From Porites lobata (Eukaryota; Cnidaria; Anthozoa; Scleractinia; Poritidae): DNA of 64,000 bases. Positions 1-12,895 of this stretch are shown piece by piece. Position 1 is the first letter of the stretch, and the number at the start of each line of letters is the position of its first letter. The DNA lies in contig CALNXK010000040.1 in assembly GCA_942486035.1 (NCBI GenBank), positions 3,277,501-3,341,500 on the forward strand, read 5' to 3'. A model generated the notes under the pieces. That model saw nothing but the letters and a program-made list of their open reading frames with translations. It made no database searches and had not been told where the DNA came from. The position numbers and the translations under genes are program-made.

Positions 1-1800
1 GTTTCACTTTTAACACTCATTTGCATCCTATAGCCTTACGCGGACCTTGGGGTAACTCAACCAACTTCCACGTTTCGTTCTCAATCAGCGAATTGTACTC
101 AGAATCCAAAGCGTTTTTCTACTCAGTAGCATGTTCACTTGACTTTGCATCTTGTATTGTCTTGGGCTCACCAACCTCACAAACATGGTATGCAACATGA
201 TACACACCATGAGTTGAAGTGCCTACATATTCATCATACCCATATCTGACAAATGGTTTTCGTGTTCTCTCGGACCTTCGGGTTTCTTCTGTTTCTTCTG
301 AAGGTTCTCTCTCCTGCTTGTCTTCTTTTGATTCCTTCATTCCCGCTACTTCTTCATCTTCGGCGGTGGAAACATTCCTCCTGCCTGCCTGTTATGACTC
401 TGACGACAATGCAGGTTTCTGTCCAAAATCTTCCTCATTAAACTCGACATCTCCCCGATGAACAACTTTCTATTTGCATCATCGAATAGGCGGTAACCCT
501 TGGAAGTTAAGCTGTAGCCCACAAAGCGCATTCTTTTAGATTTCTTGTCTAGTTTCCGCCGTTCATCGTCGAGTACGTGGGCATATGCTGTACATCCAAA
601 CACCCTCAAATGTGGCACCTATGGCTTCGTTCCATACCACCGCTCATAGGGAGTTTCTTCTCCTTTAAGTGCTGTTGTTGGAAAGTCGATTTCTCACATA
701 AGCAGCTGTAGAGATAACTTTGACCGAAAAAATGTTCGATAATCCTACCTGTGCGATTATCGAGCCCGCTGATACAACCAAATTCCGATTCATTCGTTCT
801 GATACACCATTCTGCTGCGGTGAGTTTGGCACAGTCAACTCATGTCTAATTCCTTTCTCTCTCAGATGGTTCTAGAATTCAGAGAGCAGATATTCCCCGC
901 CACTATCTGTTCGCAAAGTTCCATAGGCCTATCAGCATCATTGATAATCATTCATCGAATTCATCTGACTTGTGTTTAATGAAGTAAACAGCACGGTGAG
1001 CATGGCGTGAAGTCATCAATAAACGTAGTGGAATCCTTTGCTCCTCCAATTGAAGGTGTCTTCATCGGACCGCAGACGTCACCATGCACCAGCTGAGTTT
1101 CTACGTTGACCGGATCTCTCCCTGTCTGTCGCTCGGACGCAGTCGCTATGCTTGAATATTCAAATCTCGTAATAATCCTGCCCGTTTGCAATTGCGGGTC
1201 ATGGTCAAGTGTTTGTTGATAAGCGAGCGATTATCGTGCAGTTGCGACAGGTTTGGGGAGCCAGCGAGCAAGAAGCCAGAGTACACTTTACCTGCAGATT
1301 AGCCGATAGCAATTTGGGGCGGTTTTGTCGATTATTCTCAAATTAACAGCGCTTCGCGCGCGTAGAGATGGTCCGTTTTTCTTTAGTGGATAGTACCTAC
1401 GAGTGCAAAACTCGACAAAATGCCTCTCTAACTGTCCAGGAGGAGACGCGTCCAGGTAAATGTATGTTAGCTTTGTTTTGTTATATTTTGACTTCTGGTC
1501 CTTCTGGGCTATTTTAGTTCATGGGAGATTCGACAACTCGTCCCATTTTGTCCATGTCATTGACACACACTACGTCTCGGCCGCCTGTGCTCCACCGACG
1601 TTCCTTCTTTCATCTCAGAACGTAGATACTGCTTCTTCAAGAACAGCTTGTTCGCAAGAGTTTCTCGCCCGAAATAATTTTTTCAACGTGTCTCATGCCT
1701 GCTTCGGTTTTTCGCACGAAGTGATCAAGACCTCTCTCGTAGGGCAGATCACCGTCGGACGATTTTCCTTAAACTTGGCAGATGAAAATAACACAGTCTA
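1..1800 (-). pseudogene. Ty1/Copia retrotransposon remnant (gag to start of reverse transcriptase)
   Basis: Read on the minus strand from right to left, the pieces follow Copia gene order. A gag segment lies near 1620-1740 (motif ANKLFLKKQY followed by a Glu/Lys-rich turn, with a stop and a frameshift before it). The integrase core is near 1000-1115 (HGDVCGP and FIDDF, the first two acidic positions of the rve fold). The integrase C-terminal region is at 346-618 (HLRVFGCTAYAHV, RMRFVGYS, KGYRLFD). A Ser/Glu/Arg-rich linker at 119-340 leads into the start of the reverse transcriptase (near 1-118: ENETWKLVELP, then IGCK), where the usual Trp after IGCK is a stop. Stops and frameshifts throughout mean it is dead. 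It continues beyond the left edge; the catalytic RT and any LTRs are not in the window. Confidence 0.85.
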
Positions 1801-2055
1801 AAACTCAAGCATTTCAAGTTTCGTGGAAAACTCGATGAAAGACAATTTGTAAAAATACCATTGGTAGAAAATTTTCTCGTATCGTCAATTAAACGCAAGC
1901 TTCAAAATAAATTTTAATCACTCAGTTGAAAGCGAGAATGATTGAATTTATACATGATTTTTTTTATCCAAAATCGAGAATCATCCCGCCTATTCTGACG
2001 CGACCCAAACAGGTTAGAAAAATAATAAATTAAATTAAATTGGCTCATAATTAAG

Positions 2056-2290
2056 TTTACTCAGAGGCCATGAGAGCGAGAGGAACAATTGTGTTAGTAA
2101 AATCCAACTAGTTGCTCAAAAGTATCGGGAGAAAACAACTTTAGCTAGCAAAGCGCGATTCAGCCGCCATTGTTTTGGTTTTCAAAGCCGGTGCTTTTCG
2201 CTACGAGTGGGCTAGAACATATAGCCTAGTAGTAGCTCAACCAATCAGAAAGCAGCAATGATAATAGACCACTAGTTGGATTTTACTAAT
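2056..2290. repeat. MITE-like repeat, copy 1 (partner at 38030-38262)
   Basis: An inner inverted repeat, TTAGTAAAATCCAACTAGT, starts at 2094 and its complement ends at 2289. The same sequence in opposite orientation occurs at 38030-38262, including the shared flank GGCCATGAG.GCGAGAGG outside the inner inverted repeat. Two copies plus terminal symmetry support a small DNA element. No coding capacity is seen. Confidence 0.7.
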
Positions 2291-2636
2291 ACATTTTAGT
2301 TTGAATTTATCGCATCTTTTGAATGTAAAACATTGACAATACTCACACTGAAATGTAGTTAGTAGTCATGGGTATATGTATTGCCCGCATTAATTTGAAA
2401 AAAAAAATAGCATAACTTCAAAACAGTGAATGTTGTAGCGTCGATTTTTGACCGGTTCTTAGGATCGGTTTGTCTTGAAATTTCAAGGTGTTGCAGTGAA
2501 TCAATCTCAATGAAAGTTTGAGACATTATTATTTACAAACTGAAGATTATGTGAAGAGGTTTTAAAAAAATTCGCTCGTGTCGTTTCAGAGATATACAAA
2601 AAAGCGCTAAAAGTTCAAACTTTGAATGAAGTTGCA

Positions 2637-2640
<4 letters not shown>

Positions 2641-2706
<66 letters not shown>

Positions 2707-3083
2707 GCACGAAAACGATCATCGTTTACGTAGCGTTTTAACCCGTCCACACGAAAACACTCGTAAACGCATAAATTCGAAAGTTCTCTTTCCACTCTTC
2801 TGGTATCACCACTTGATCGGCAAAGTTGTTCCACCAGGCGCTTGTACGACCTGGTCTGGTCCAGAATCTTCTCTCTTTGCTCTCACGTCTGCATCTAAAT
2901 CGTTTTTCTCGAGTAAAAGTGCTTGTAGTTGTGGATAACAATCTTGAGAGGTTTAGTCTTCTTCTTTTGTAGTTTTCCTGTATATCGATTATTGCATGAT
3001 TCAATTGAATGCTCGCAATTGTGCTTGAAATAAGCGCAAGCATGACACAGCTCAACACTCGTGTGTACGCCATCTTGGAAACG

Positions 3084-3115
<32 letters not shown>

Positions 3116-3180
3116 TCGTCAGCGTTTTCACAGCGTTTACGAAAATATACGTTTACGGCCGTCCACACGAAGACGCATAA

Positions 3181-3248
<68 letters not shown>

Positions 3249-3278
3249 ATCGTCTTCGTGTGGACGGAAGGCCTAAAC

Positions 3279-3340
<62 letters not shown>
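2641..3340. mobile_element. 700-bp MITE with long inverted ends and TTA target duplication (PIF/Harbinger-like)
   Basis: The ends are near-perfect inverted repeats of more than 50 bp, beginning GGCCCCGTCCACACGAAG and ending with its complement. They are flanked by TTA on both sides (2638-2640 and 3341-3343). TTA target duplications and G/C-rich ends starting GG are typical of PIF/Harbinger (and ISL2EU) elements. The arms contain many TAAACGC/GCGTTTA repeats, so the whole element can fold. Open frames inside are by-products of this repetition, not genes. Confidence 0.85.
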
Positions 3341-3341
<1 letters not shown>

Positions 3342-3860
3342 TAGATAGGTGGTGAGAAAACGGGTTAGTTTTTAAGATGGCAAGAACGAAAATTCACCAA
3401 AATTTCCTAGCATCCAAATATGATATTAAGCAGCATTCTGACGCTACTTAAGAATAATCTGAGTCATTTATAACGTTTTTATTAAATAATCTATCAAGGC
3501 TATTGAAAATTTAAGGTTTGAAATATATCTTCGTTTTAGTCGAATTCAAACATACAGAATTTTTTACTCATACAGAGGTTATTTGCTAAACACCAAACTT
3601 TAAGTTCCTAGTTTTGGATTTTCAGTAGCTGGTCTATTGTGGATCGCGCTAAATTAGGCGTTTATCTATTTCAAAGTTTTTTGTGTATTGTTGTCATAGT
3701 AACATCGATGTTACTAAAACCTACATTTTGACAAATTTCGGTCTATAGTCAATCGTTGGTGAAAATTTTATAGCGATCAGACAAGGATAAAATCATTTTT
3801 AAAGCGATAGAAAAATATCGGTACGGCCTCTGAAAAGCTATATCGAAACACCTTAAATGA
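3341..3860. other. AT-rich spacer, no feature recognised
   Basis: About 520 bases between the TTA-flanked MITE and the first copy of the left-side repeated block. I see no gene, RNA or repeat structure here. Confidence 0.5.
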
Positions 3861-5790
3861 AATCAATTTAGTTTTCCGGGAAAATTGCTAGACGACAGCG
3901 GGAGTCCCACAGACAACTCAGAAATAAGCATAATTGCCAGAGCTGAAAACTAAAGCTCCCTGAGAGATGAAGATCACGTTTCTTCGGTTCGGGTGCTTTC
4001 CTTGGACTGCTCTGTCTTTAACAAACCGTAATCAGATTCAAAACGTCAGGCTAAAGTGCATTACATAAATATATCTGAATGAAATGTAGAAAAGAATGAA
4101 TATCATTCATAGATGAAGTGAGTATCAAAGACCTTATAGAAGCTCGCCTTACTGCTGGTGATTATACGTATAGCGTGCAATGAAGCCATGATCGAGGAAA
4201 TCACTCTTATCTAACCAGTTTCAAAAAAAGAGTACAAAGGATTTACTTGGATGAATAAGAGATCTTGCTTAGTGACTCTTTCTCACCTTTTCAAACCATT
4301 GTCGACTGGCTAGCTCATAAAACAATAGTCTAAAGTTACCAAACTTTGAGAACATTGTTTCGTCGATTACCAATGGCCGCTGATGGAACCGAATCGTTTC
4401 TATGTATAGGCCGGAGAAATGCATTTATTCGGCTGGTAATAAATAGTTTACTGTAGGGATTGAAATCATCAAATTTTTCAGGTCACCATTGGCCATTAGT
4501 GACTTCAGTAAATTAGCCATTGTTGAGGATAGCGAACTTGAACACCGTTCTCTGCTGGCCACAGCGATACTAATAATTAACACCAGTGTTTGCTATATCA
4601 AGGCGATTCTCTTTACTTCTCAAATGACTCATATGAAACAGAGAGAATATGCTTAAGCGTTGGTTTCATTCTGCCATTAATATTCTAGGAGAAAACGACT
4701 AGATGCTGAGCCTCACTTGGTCCTCTGAAATTGTCTCTGCTCAAACTACTTTCAGTTTCAAACTATCCTTAGAATCTAGTAGGTAACTAAGAAGTTGCTT
4801 CTTTGGCTTTTTGTGGCCTGATAGCTTTACATGTAATAAGGAAAAAATTGCTTACCTCACGATTTCAAGTTCAAATAGAGTATCGCAAAATAAACTAGCG
4901 AATGCGTGGCGACTGCGCCGAATTGGCATGCAAGAAGCACGAGTTCAAAGACTAGCGAATTTCATTTTCTAAAGGTCAAGGAGGACATTAGCCAATTCAA
5001 AGTTTAGAATTTAATCTTTAATTTGAACTCATCATCATCACTTTGAGTTCGCGGTTGTCTCATTTGAGCGTAGGTACCATTTGCGTCTATGTTTAATTCA
5101 TGATTTTGGAACGGTTACCAGTTCGAAAAAATTTGCATTTTCTGCGTGGCGTGTTCTTCAGCATATAATAGACCACTTCGTAATTATCTTATGCAACTCA
5201 CCTTAATTTGCTGGTTAACAAGATTGTTCCTCCAAAGGAAAATACTTTTAATAACTATTATAGAAGGAAAACTTCGAAAGAGTTCCTACGAACATTAAGG
5301 TACGAAGAAATGGTGTTGGTCTTCTAGATGTTTACATCCTTGCCGCACACAGAAAGCACGTGACCTTGATTGGGAACCTGTTTAACTGGAAGAAACTGAA
5401 TTTTCTCTTGAAATTAAGGCATCCGGCTTTTCTCGGAAATCCAACAAAAGTAAAGTTTTTATTGATTGGAAGTTTATAACCACAAAAATAAGCGCGCACT
5501 CTGAATGGTCAATAAGCCATTTACTATTCGTCCATGGTTGAACGCTGATGAGAGCTAGAGCGCCACCGTCTCGTCTTATCCTTAGAAGGGTTTTTGAATC
5601 TGCATTGAGACAGAAACGCACTTGATGCAGCAAAAGATTTCTTCATCGATCGCGAGAAGTCTTTGTTAAACATGATTTGTACATTACACAGCGCGCCACC
5701 GACAGAACTCTCGTCATCTTGCTTCTTGGAGTAAGCTATCTTAAATGCTTTTATTTTAAAATATATTACATAACAAATGATAAACGGCGC
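3860..5790. repeat. Left-side repeated block, copy 1
   Basis: Diverged but collinear with 13395-15340 and in part with 11210-12895. Shared landmarks are AAGCATAATT, GTCAGGCTAAA(G/A)TGCAT, AGAATGAATATC.TTCATAG, GGAACCGAA, TTCTCTGA/CGTGACCTTGATT, GGCATCCGGCTTTTCTC and CTCTCGTCATCTTGC near the end. It includes an exact TTCCGGGAA at 3874-3882. No open frame spans it in any copy, so it is probably non-coding or dead gene flank. The order of landmarks is kept, which points to tandem duplication rather than independent transposition. Confidence 0.65.
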
Positions 5791-6922
5791 CCTCAGCGTG
5801 CACTAATAAGTTACGGACGAACCTTGAAGGCTGGCTTAGCACTCAAAAAGCTATAATCGTCTTTTGCGACTCGTATACCTCTATCGCACCTAGCGACTTC
5901 CCGCGTGTATCAGTAACTCAATAAAACATTCTAGTAAGCTGTTTATCTCTGCTAAATGAAAGAAACACCTTAGAATGGTATCAAAGTTAAACTTAAGAAT
6001 CTGAATGTTGTGTAACTCAGTGATGAAATGCCTGAAGTCAACACTAAAGGAAAAAACTACTTGTATTTGTTTTTGCTGAATTTGTTATCTATATGCATAG
6101 ACGAAACGTACAAGTCAGTACACCATACAGTTTTAGGCTAATTTCTTGGAATCCAATCATCGTACCACCCTCATACCAAGAAAACACGTTAATGAAATAA
6201 CTAACGGACACTGAAAAGCAAAGGAAAATTCAAATTTTCTTTGAATTTATCAGGTAATAATCAATATGAAATTTAGGGAGATTGAATTCATCTCTTTTCT
6301 ATATATTTTCGACCCCAGATCAGATATGCTATACAACTTGAATTCTGCGAAGGCAACAAATGTTCTATACGTGTGTATTAAGCTTGCTGCCAGATTACAG
6401 TTGATAAAGTAATCTTGCATTTAGAGTCCCTAGTCTTCATAAGTCTGAGTCATTCTCGCAGTCCAAGCTTATGACCGGGCGCCTCTTAGCAAGGCACTGA
6501 AATGTATGAACATGAACAAGCCGTGGAAAAACGACAAACATGCAGGGAATAGGAAAAAATAGCATGTGCCAGCCCAGTGAAGCGGCCCTCTAGCAATAAA
6601 GGTTGAAGTGTACACTTAGTAAACAACGCGTGGAAGCGCAGTAACGCAGCTACCCGTACAACCCTGCATGACCGTGATTTGTGGGCTTCGTCAAATAAAT
6701 ACTTGAGTCATGATGAGCAAGACGAATGCCTGGGTTAGATAAGTACCAACCTGACACAAGTGCTAAGGAAAAGATATGATTGATAACTATAAAGGACTCA
6801 GTGTAGTCTCATACTTAATAACTTTCTCTTAATCCGCTGGTTAATAATGCGGATATATTACGTTTTCCAAATGACTTTTTAGCGGAACCAAATGAATTCT
6901 TCAAAATTCAAGTTAAGCTCTT
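5790..6922. other. Spacer with partial homology to 15.9-17.3 kb
   Basis: No gene seen. Short collinear matches to the region after copy 3 remain, for example the GAGATTGAA..CATCTCTT stretch (6278 versus 16600), TATACAACTTGA (6330 versus 16697) and CTTG.GTCATGATG (6701 versus 17223). The duplicated left block therefore originally reached to about 6.9 and 17.3 kb. Confidence 0.5.
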
Positions 6923-8371
6923 TTAAGAGGGCCTGCGCCTAAGAAACGACCGATGATTTCCGGCTAAAAAATAAAATCGGCCGATTTTTATCTCCCAAGT
7001 AGAGGTTACCGAATACTATTCAAAAATGAATTTCTTTTGTTTCAGTTTCGCTTTAAACCAAAAATATCGAGCCGCAAACCTTTTTTCCGTCTGATAGCAG
7101 CAAAATCAGGCCTAAAATAAGCCCGCGCAAAAACGGTTCAGAAATCACTGTCGCAACGCAAAATAACGAGAAAACCACACAGTGATGAAGAAAAAGGGCT
7201 TTTAATGTAATATCATTCGATAAACATCGAAAAACTGCCGAAGGGAATAAAAAATAAATTTTCAAATATTGCATATTAAATTAGATGGAGCGTTGGAGCT
7301 GATTTTAAAATAATTATTTCTCAGAAGTCCAACGCTGTTGAAAGCAATCAAAGTGATGAATCAGACATGGGAGGGATATACATTACGATTCTGGAAAAAA
7401 CATTTTTCGGCCAAAGTATATTGGCGTTGTACAAAGCGTTCAAAGTTGCAGTGTTTACCGTTATCTTGCTACTTTGGCGAAACACTTCTCTGTTGCCAAT
7501 ACGGCCGTGGATAGCGTGGTAAACGCCACTTTAATCCTTGCTAGGTGCTCAGAGACCATCCTAAGTAGAAGGACGTAGAATTAAAAGAGAAAGGAAGATG
7601 AAAAATAAGCAGAAAAAGAAAACAACTCGAAATTACCATCTGCTGACGAAACCTGAATCTGGAAAATGTCGTCGCGTGACAGCGGCCAATGACGTCATTT
7701 GTCTAAACTGCGGCGGAATCTAAACGAGTGCACAACTTCTTCGCGGCCAGAAAGCACTTAGTGAAACAATGTAATGTTATTTTTTCACAAGCGATGCCAG
7801 GTGACCTAAAAAGAAAAAATTCCCGAACTGCCGCACCGTTTTGGCCTCAGCGTGATCTGATCGTTGATCGTTGTGGGGTCACGAGTCGACGCTTCTGGCC
7901 AGCGGTCTATTGAAAGAAAGCGGTAGGTACTTCATGTATGAGGACCCGACATTTTTTTTCGGGCGAGAATCATTCATGTCAATGTCCAATGTCTTCCTTG
8001 AAGTAAAAAAAGAGAGAGATATTGGAGTACTGTTGCTCCCGAGAACGAGGAACATCTTGGTCCCGAAAACTGAGTTCATTACGCCCAAGAATTATGTTTC
8101 ATTATTATTATTTTTTTTTTCTCAAAGGACTATTATCTGGCGCTATAAAATGTAGCTAACAGATTCAATCCTTGGCCCAATGATTAGCCTCGCGTTTCGT
8201 ATTTTCTTGGACATTAAAATATATGAGGTGACGCTATTCGGTGGAATGGCGGACTGACAGAATGACGGAACGGAATGATGGAATACACGGAATATTCTAA
8301 AATACGGAATATACGGAGTACTCTGAAGCGCAGAATAAGAGAAAAATCGTTTAAAAAAGGTAAACATGTGT

Positions 8372-8500
8372 ACAGTCGACTCCAATAACTCGAACCCTCG
8401 CTACCGACTCGAGCCTCGTGCTAACTCGAAGTAATACTAATTTTTGTTTCTCTTCAGATCATTTCTATATAATTTTACCCTCATTAATTCGAACCATGTT
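8372..8500. mobile_element. pogo/Tigger-like terminal fragment
   Basis: The stretch ACAGTCGACTCCAATAACTCGAACCC followed by more AACTCGAA steps resembles the ends of Tc1/mariner-superfamily pogo/Tigger elements, which start CAGT.GA and repeat AACTCGAA. Only this end is visible. The assignment rests on general resemblance. Confidence 0.4.
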
Positions 8501-8532
8501 TTACGCGTGTGACTAGTAAAAGAATTGACTTA

Positions 8533-9157
8533 CCGTAATGATTCGATTTAGCGCCCAGGCGCTTATTTACTTTTGGTGCCTCTAGCCGGGAGGACGCTTA
8601 TTCGGGACAGGGCGCTTATTTCTTTCTTGAGAAACAGCCAAATGTTAAAAAAAAGAACTTTGATATTTATTTAAAAACGAACAACATTGGAAACTGTAGC
8701 AGTAACAAGTAATGACGGTGAATGCGCAGTTAACGTGAGGGACTTACCTTGAAACTTGTTGGGCACTTTGTCGATGGGACTTTTCTTCCTTGTATTCACC
8801 TTTCTTAAAAAAGCTCGCAGTGAGAACAAAGTGCAAGTCGATTAAGGTAATGGATCAAGGACACTGGAAAACGGACTTGTTGTCCCTGGATCCTTCCTCG
8901 CCAGAACGACCAGCCGAGCAATCTTCACAAAATTTGAAGAAGAGATCATTCCTTTGAAGACTTTATGCACTCACATGGATATAAGACCACTGTTTTTATA
9001 ATGTGGAAATACCGTTCGTTTGTGAGCTATTAAATGGAGATGAACCTCGATTGATAAGCACCCTTACTCTTTCATAATATTAGAATGGGGGCGCTTATTA
9101 ACGAAACACATTTCAAGGGGGCGCTTATTGGAAGGAGGGCGCTAAATTGAATCACGG
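8533..9157. mobile_element. MITE with CCGTAA ends and GCGCTTATT repeats
   Basis: An inverted pair, CCGTAATGATTCGATTTAGC (8533) and its near complement ending at 9157, encloses repeats of GCGCTTATT near both ends. A TA precedes the left end. The ends resemble the CCGTAAAATTCCG family at 15.35 and 25.8 kb, so they may be related. No coding frame. Confidence 0.55.
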
Positions 9158-9641
9158 TTTTGGAGGCCGTCTTGACGGGTAAGCAACCACCTGAAAATAT
9201 ACAGTGTTGGGTGTAATTTCTTTCCTTCTTGCCGAATAAAATTTCCCAGGAAAATTGCGGACAAATGTCTGGAAAATCTAAAGCAAGCGACCGGACAAAT
9301 TTAGGCACAGGTGCGGCCCCCATTAATTGTTAGTACAATCCTGTCAACAGCCGTTTTATGAAAATTATCCGACATTAGATTCCCGTGATACCGGACCCTT
9401 CACCCGTCAAGATGGCTTTCAAAACCGTCATAAGGTCTATAGTGTGGCTTACGGCAGTACGAAAACTGAATTTTTAATATTTCAAAACAACAGAGCATTC
9501 TTTGCCTCTGCTTTTTCGTCAGTCCAGTTCAAATCAAATACAGAATGTTCTGTAAATTCCGTGTTTTAGAGTATTACGCATATTCCATATTTTACGACTG
9601 ATTCCATGTATCCCGCCATTCCGCCGAATAGGGTCACCCAA

Positions 9642-10487
9642 ATATTGGGGAGGACATCATCAAAAAAGATAGGAGACCGGTAGGACTTTTAAATCGATGA
9701 AAGTGCCTCACTCATTTTGCAACTTCATTTTATAAGATGCTTCATAATTTGTTTCCACAATAATATTTATGATATTTAGATAATAACCAATGTACTACGC
9801 ACAACTTGTCACATAATTTTGGACAGCAAACCATGCACTCAAACTCTTGCGCTGGAAAGTTACTGTATGAAATTATTTTTTGCTGCACTCAGTGACATTC
9901 CTTTATACTGAAACCTTGGATGAAAGGTCTCTTTTTAGATCTGTAGATTTGTAAGTTATTTCGAAATACCTGCACATGTCCTTCAGCACCAACATTGAAA
10001 GATGAAAGTTTGTTGCTGTGATAATATTTACAAAGATTGTAAACATCAAATATAATTGGCTGTTTTAAGCCCAAATTTTCTATCACCTCTTCAACAGCAT
10101 GGAGGGGGAAATGGGGGCTTATGGTATTGAGCTTTTATTCAAGCGGTATTTCGGTAATTTGGATTTTAAAGTTACGGTATTGCGGTATTGGGTACCTACC
10201 AATGTCCCCCCTAGCACGGCGTAGCTCTCCAACTTCGTCACATTTCTTCAGGTCCGCTGACCCCTACACGCGCTGACCCGTAACGTCCGTTGGAATGTAT
10301 GTAACGAAATACAAGCAGCCAACATTCAAAGTACTTGGAGACTAGCTGAGGCTGAATTCATCATCATTAATAGGAATAACATAAACTCTTTCACTTCACG
10401 ATTTCTGGTGATAGAAGGATTGTTTTTTTAAACGTATATTTCACGTATTTGTTTGGATCCCCCTGCAGTTCGGACAAATGAACGCTG
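9642..10487. other. Interior of the foldback element; fragment of a dispersed repeat
   Basis: No gene seen. The stretch around 10130-10195 (CGGTATTTCGGTAATTTGGA) recurs in inverted orientation at 49760-49830 in TIMM21 intron 1, so part of this is a dispersed repeat of unknown class. Confidence 0.4.
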
Positions 10488-11209
10488 TCACGCGACAACA
10501 TTTCCAAGATTCCACTGTCCCTAGCAGATGGTAATTTCGAGTTATTCTTTTTTTCTGCGAATCTTTCATTTTCCTTTCTCCTTTAATTCTATCTAATTCT
10601 ATTTAGGATGGTTTTGAGCGCTTAGCAAGGCTTAAAGTGGCGTTTACCACGCTATCCTTGGCCATATTGGCAACAGAGAAGTGTTTCGCCGAAGTGGCAA
10701 CTTAACGGTAAATACGGTAACTTTGAACGGTTTTTACAACGTCAGTATACTTTGGCCGAAAAATGTTTTTCCGAAAACGTGATCTATATCCCTCCAATGT
10801 CTGATTCATCACTGTGATTGCTTTCAGCAGCGTTGGACTTTTGAGAAATTATTATTTTAAAATCAGCTCCAACGCTCCATCTAACTTAATATGCAATATT
10901 TGAAAATTTATTTTTTATTCCCTTTGGCAGTTTTTCGATGTTTATCGAATGATATTGCATTAAAAGGCCTTTTTCTTCATCACTGTGTGGTTTTCTCGTT
11001 ATTTTGCGTTGCGACAGTGATTTCTGAACCGTTTTTTGCGCGGGCTTATTTTAGGCCTGATTTTGCTGCTATCAGAAGGAAAAAGTTTGCGGCTCGATAT
11101 TTTTGGATTAGAGCGAAACTGAAACAAAAGAAATTCATTTTTGAATAGTATTCGGTAACCTCTACTTGGGAAAAATCATCGGTCGTTTCTTAGGCGCAGG
11201 GCCTCTTAA

Positions 11210-12895
11210 TCTTAACTGACTTAGGAGCAGAAAGCAAAACAGTCTCCATTGGCAGTTGTTGAGATAGTAGTAAACCTTTATTTAACTAGGGTGATCCCTT
11301 CAGAATACTTAAAAGTATATCTGTTATCAATAGGAGCCCTAATAACAACTAACTGCCTAAAACGCGTATTTTCAGTGAAATCATCACACTTTCCTGTACT
11401 TTACTGTTATCCAGAGACTCGAATAGAACCCACTAGCTATAGATACATTAAGCTGAGACTGTTTTGTAAATTTTTTGAAACTTGTCTCTTAATACTCACC
11501 ACTCTCGTCGCAAAACGTTGAATCCGATGGAACCGAAACGAATAAGCTGCTATCGTAAGATAATGTAGGTGTCCAGGCTGGAGAATTATATCCGCTATTC
11601 GCTTGATAATAACCACTGGATACTGTAGTCAATAAATTTTTCGTCCGCGATTCATTGGCCTTTAGTGACTTAATTATGAGCCGCCGTTGCTGAGGAAAGT
11701 AAAACATCGTTCTCTACGGCCATACACCATTGCCCTATGAAGGTAATTGCTTCACTTTTCGTCGCTTTTATATCTTGTAACCAAATGACTCATTTGAAAA
11801 AGCGGAAAAGTGCTTGAGCCCTGTGTACGTTCTCCCATTCTACGCCGATAAAACGTTGCTGTCTCAGTTTCGTTTGATTTTCTGAAATGTTGTCTCTGTC
11901 GAACTACTTTCTGTCGCCTTATAGCTTTAAGAAGGAAAACATCCACTTTCCTACGAAATACCGTGGCCTCGGTAACGGCTAAAAAGTAACTATCATTTCT
12001 GCAACTCGCGTACTTAAGTTCAAATTGGAGTATCCCAACCAGTTCTGTCGCAACTATAAAGAAGCGAAAGCTTGCCGACTGCAAATTGGCGAAAAGCGCG
12101 AGTTCAAATTCATGTGGCGAATCCCGCTTTCAAAAAGGTAGCTTCTTGTTTGAATTCACATCGTCACTTTGAAATTAAAAGTTGTCTGAGTTGAGAATAC
12201 ATACTATTTCTTGTCTATATTCAAGTCGCGATTCGTTGGTCGATGTGTTGCCAGTTTGAAGAAAGCAGCATGCGTCGCATATTCTTAAGTTTAGACCATT
12301 ATACAACAATCTTACGCAACTCACCGTAGCCGGTTAATGAAATTGTTCTCCAAAAGGAAAATGTTTTTACTATTACAGAACAATGATGCAGAAAGAGTTT
12401 CCTCGATAACAGGGTACGAAGAAATGAGGTTTGCCTTTCAGAGATGACCAACGCTTTGCCACACCAAAAAAGGCACGTGACCTTGATTAGGAAACCAGTT
12501 GAACTGGATGAAACTGGTTTTTCTGTAGCAGAGGCATCCGGCTTTTCTCAGAAATTCAACAATGGCAGAGTTTTCATTGAAGTTGATATCATCACAAAAA
12601 ATAAGCGCCTACTCTGATGGGTCAATAAACCATATTTTTATTCGTCTGTTTTGTTGAATGCGGATGAGTGCCAGGGCCCGCTGACTCATCTTAATCTAAT
12701 GTGAGCAAGGGTACAAAAGTCATCTAGGATAACATAAGAAAGATTGTTCAGTCCGAATTTCCGCGGAGGGCTTCTTCAACAAGAAGTCTTTAGAAGGAAC
12801 GATTTGCACACTCGTTCGACATGACAAAACTATCGTCATCTGCCTACTTCTAGTGAACTAACTTTATTTTATAATTATATTACATAACAATGAAG
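11210..12895. repeat. Left-side repeated block, copy 2
   Basis: Collinear with copies at 3.86-5.79 and 13.4-15.34 kb over GATGGAACCGAAACGAA (11527), TCGCTTGATAATAACC (11599), CACGTGACCTTGATT (12473), GGCATCCGGCTTTTCTCAGA (about 12532) and ACTATCGTCATCTGCC (12828). Its left part is missing or replaced. It holds a minus-strand splice-donor-like GGTGAGTATT (plus AATACTCACC near 11491) after a 72-codon open frame (11489-11707). Copies 1 and 3 have stops in the corresponding frame, so I do not call a gene. Confidence 0.6.

Larger units (their letters stand above)
8227..9638. mobile_element. Inverted-repeat element nested inside the foldback element
   Basis: The ends match as inverted repeats: GGTGACGCTATTCGGTGGAA at 8227 against the complement ending at 9638. 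Weaker inverted similarity extends about 100 bp inward (GGAATACACGGAATATTCT against its counterpart near 9550-9600). It contains a further nested element at 8533-9157 and a pogo/Tigger-like end at 8372. No target duplication is convincing. Confidence 0.6.
6927..11205. mobile_element. 4.3-kb foldback element with ~0.7-0.75 kb inverted arms, TTAA at both ends
   Basis: The left arm (6927-about 7680) and right arm (about 10488-11205) are inverted copies of each other. They share the same frame fragments on opposite strands at 7053-7274 and 10891-11148. The outer ends read TTAA-GAGGGCCTGCGCC on the left and the near-perfect complement (one base apart) on the right. TTAA lies at 6923-6926 and 11206-11209. 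A TTAA duplication suggests a piggyBac-type transposase, although the terminal bases (GAG rather than CCC) are not the usual ones. No transposase frame remains inside, so it is non-autonomous and carries other elements. Confidence 0.75.

Noticed and set aside
2607..3284. Several ORFs of 75-124 codons around 2.6-3.3 kb
   Set aside because: They are translations of the inverted repeats of the TTA-flanked MITE.
7053..11148. Matching 73- and 85-codon ORFs on opposite strands
   Set aside because: Their similarity comes from the inverted arms of the foldback element. There are no domain or splice signals.
11489..11707. Minus-strand exon ending at a good donor
   Set aside because: Copies 1 and 3 of the block have stops in the same frame, and no partner exon is visible.
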